Source: Spirochaetota bacterium (GTDB lineage: Bacteria > Spirochaetota > UBA4802 > UBA5550). From it: DNA of 64,000 bases. Positions within the stretch are counted from its first letter, which is position 1. Each line of letters begins with the position of its first letter. The DNA lies in NCBI GenBank assembly GCA_017999915.1, contig JAGNKX010000002.1, positions 62,001-126,000 of the forward strand, written 5' to 3'. Position numbers and translations under genes: made by a program. Positions 62,967 through 64,000 of this stretch are shown one piece after another. The notes under the pieces are model-generated. The model searched no databases. It was given only the letters and a program-made list of their open reading frames with translations, and was not told the DNA's origin.

Positions 62967-64000
62967 CTAGTCGTTGAAGGATTTAATATAATCTATCATG
63001 CCCTTGATGTTCCGTTCCATGGCCGCGGCGCCCAGCTTTTGCGCCTCGTTGGGCATGCCGTAGACCACGCAGGACGCCTCATCCTGGGCGATGGTAACGG
63101 CGCCGGCCTGCCTCATTTCGAGAAGCCCCGCGGCCCCGTCGGCGCCCATGCCGGTGCAGATGATGCCGAGGGCGGACTTCCCCGCCACCAGGCTCACCGA
63201 CCGGAAGAGGACGTCCACCGACGGCTTGTGGCGGTTCACCGGCGGGCCGTCGTTGATCTCGGTCCAGTAGCCGTTCCCGTCGGCCCTGAGGATCATGTGC
63301 TTCCCGCCGGGTGCGATCAGCGCCATTCCCTTGTAAAGGCGGTCCTTGTCCTTCGCCTCGCGCACCATGATGGCGCACTTGTCGTTAACCCGGTTGGCGA
63401 ACGCCTCGGTGAACTTCTCGGGCATATGCTGAGTGATGACGATGCCCGGGAGGTTGTCGGGGAGGTTCACCAGGATCTCGTCTATCACCTCGGTGCCGCC
63501 GGTGGAGGCGCCGATTGCTATGACCTTTTCGCTGCGCGCCCTGATCTCGCGCGGGTCCTTTTTCTGAAGGATGACGTCGGCGGAATACTTCTTGTCGACG
63601 ATCATCGGCATCGGCTTTTCTTCGGGAAGTATCCTCGTTGACGCGCTCCGCTTCACCTTGGAATTGCTGGCCATTATTATCTTCTCTATCAGCGATTCGG
63701 CGAACTCCTTCATGCTGGCGCCGTCCTGTATCGAGGGCTTCAGTATGAAATCAACGGCCCCGCTCTCCAGCGCCTGAAGGGTGACCTTCGCGCCGCTGTC
63801 GGTGAAGGAGCTGACCATGATGACCGGCATGGGCGACGCTATCATCAGCTTTTTCAGGAAGGTCAGGCCGTCCATCCGCGGCATCTCTATATCCAGGGTG
63901 AGGACATCGGGACGCGCCTTGTTGATCTTGTCGGCGGCGATATACGGGTCCAGGGCGGTCCCCACGACCTCGATCCGCGACGATTGGGACAGGGCCTCGG
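62967..64000 (-). CDS. cheB: protein-glutamate methylesterase/glutaminase, second copy (5' end beyond window)
   Basis: The frame is open to the window edge, so the N-terminal part of the receiver domain is missing; what remains starts within it (SSRIEVVGTALDPYIAADKI). The phospho-acceptor segment VLTLDIEMPRMDG and the catalytic domain with GASTGGTEV, TQHMPEKF and GMGADGAAG are present. The first segment at the catalytic Asp reads GMGADG, where other CheB have GMGRDG or GMGKDG. It has the same plan as the cheB at 13954-15024 but differs clearly, so it probably serves another receptor set. Confidence 0.92.
   Translation of the reverse strand, partial: EALSQSSRIEVVGTALDPYIAADKINKARPDVLTLDIEMPRMDGLTFLKKLMIASPMPVIMVSSFTDSGAKVTLQALESGAVDFILKPSIQDGASMKEFAESLIEKIIMASNSKVKRSASTRILPEEKPMPMIVDKKYSADVILQKKDPREIRARSEKVIAIGASTGGTEVIDEILVNLPDNLPGIVITQHMPEKFTEAFANRVNDKCAIMVREAKDKDRLYKGMALIAPGGKHMILRADGNGYWTEINDGPPVNRHKPSVDVLFRSVSLVAGKSALGIICTGMGADGAAGLLEMRQAGAVTIAQDEASCVVYGMPNEAQKLGAAAMERNIKGMIDYIKSFND

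Overview
The window looks like part of a chromosome of an uncultured spirochaete-like bacterium, possibly near Leptospirales. This is inference from gene content: an rpoN-hpf-hprK-ptsH-ntrYX cluster without a sugar PTS, ECF sigma with FecR-domain protein, several lipoproteins and PilZ proteins, a CheA fused to CheC, and non-coding palindromic repeats. DNA is GC-rich in genes and AT-rich in regulatory gaps. No rRNA, CRISPR, transposase, phage or toxin-antitoxin genes were seen; one tRNA is present.

Layout. 0.1-2.7 kb (minus): a small redox operon (ArsR regulator, 56-aa protein, nitroreductase, DUF362 ferredoxin protein). 3.1-6.4 kb (minus): STAS protein, aroB, NUDIX, rnc, acpP, rpmF. 6.7-13.3 kb (minus): scpA-scpB-pheA-tyrA-cmk-rpsA-TPR protein, with overlapping or close ends. 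13.4-18.9 kb (minus): chemotaxis block cheW, cheA-cheC fusion, cheB, cheY. 19.3-21.9 kb (minus): ECF sigma factor and a membrane FecR/PQQ-propeller protein. 22.0-23.1 kb: zapA and an acidic coiled-coil partner. 23.6-28.3 kb (minus): tRNA-Val, thrS, infC, rpmI, rplT and an outer-membrane-type protein. 28.4-29.5 kb: PilZ protein and a secreted protein.

29.6-36.9 kb (plus): crotonase; then ribH, nusB, a large TPR protein and dGTPase, coupled by stop/start overlaps; then DUF1285 protein and a VKOR-DsbA fusion. 36.9-40.6 kb: priA (minus), yqeY and a second outer-membrane-type protein (plus). 40.6-48 kb (minus): rpoN, hpf, hprK, ptsH, ntrY, ntrX and a degenerate uracil-DNA-glycosylase-like Fe-S protein. 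48.7-55.8 kb (minus): UspA, a 1423-aa lipoprotein, pyrG. 56.3-62.9 kb (plus): PilZ, an unknown protein, mfd, two lipoproteins. 62.97-64 kb (minus): a second cheB, cut by the window edge.

No single unmistakable new defence or mobile system is visible. The observations most worth following are the CheA-CheC fusion with one degenerate CheC site, an HPF that appears to carry two tandem C-terminal dimerisation domains, a family-4-UDG-like protein that kept its four Fe-S cysteines but lost the catalytic motif, clusters of intergenic hairpins showing GGA in the loop (CsrA-site-like, or a dispersed repeat family), and long perfect palindromes with a TTTAAA core.
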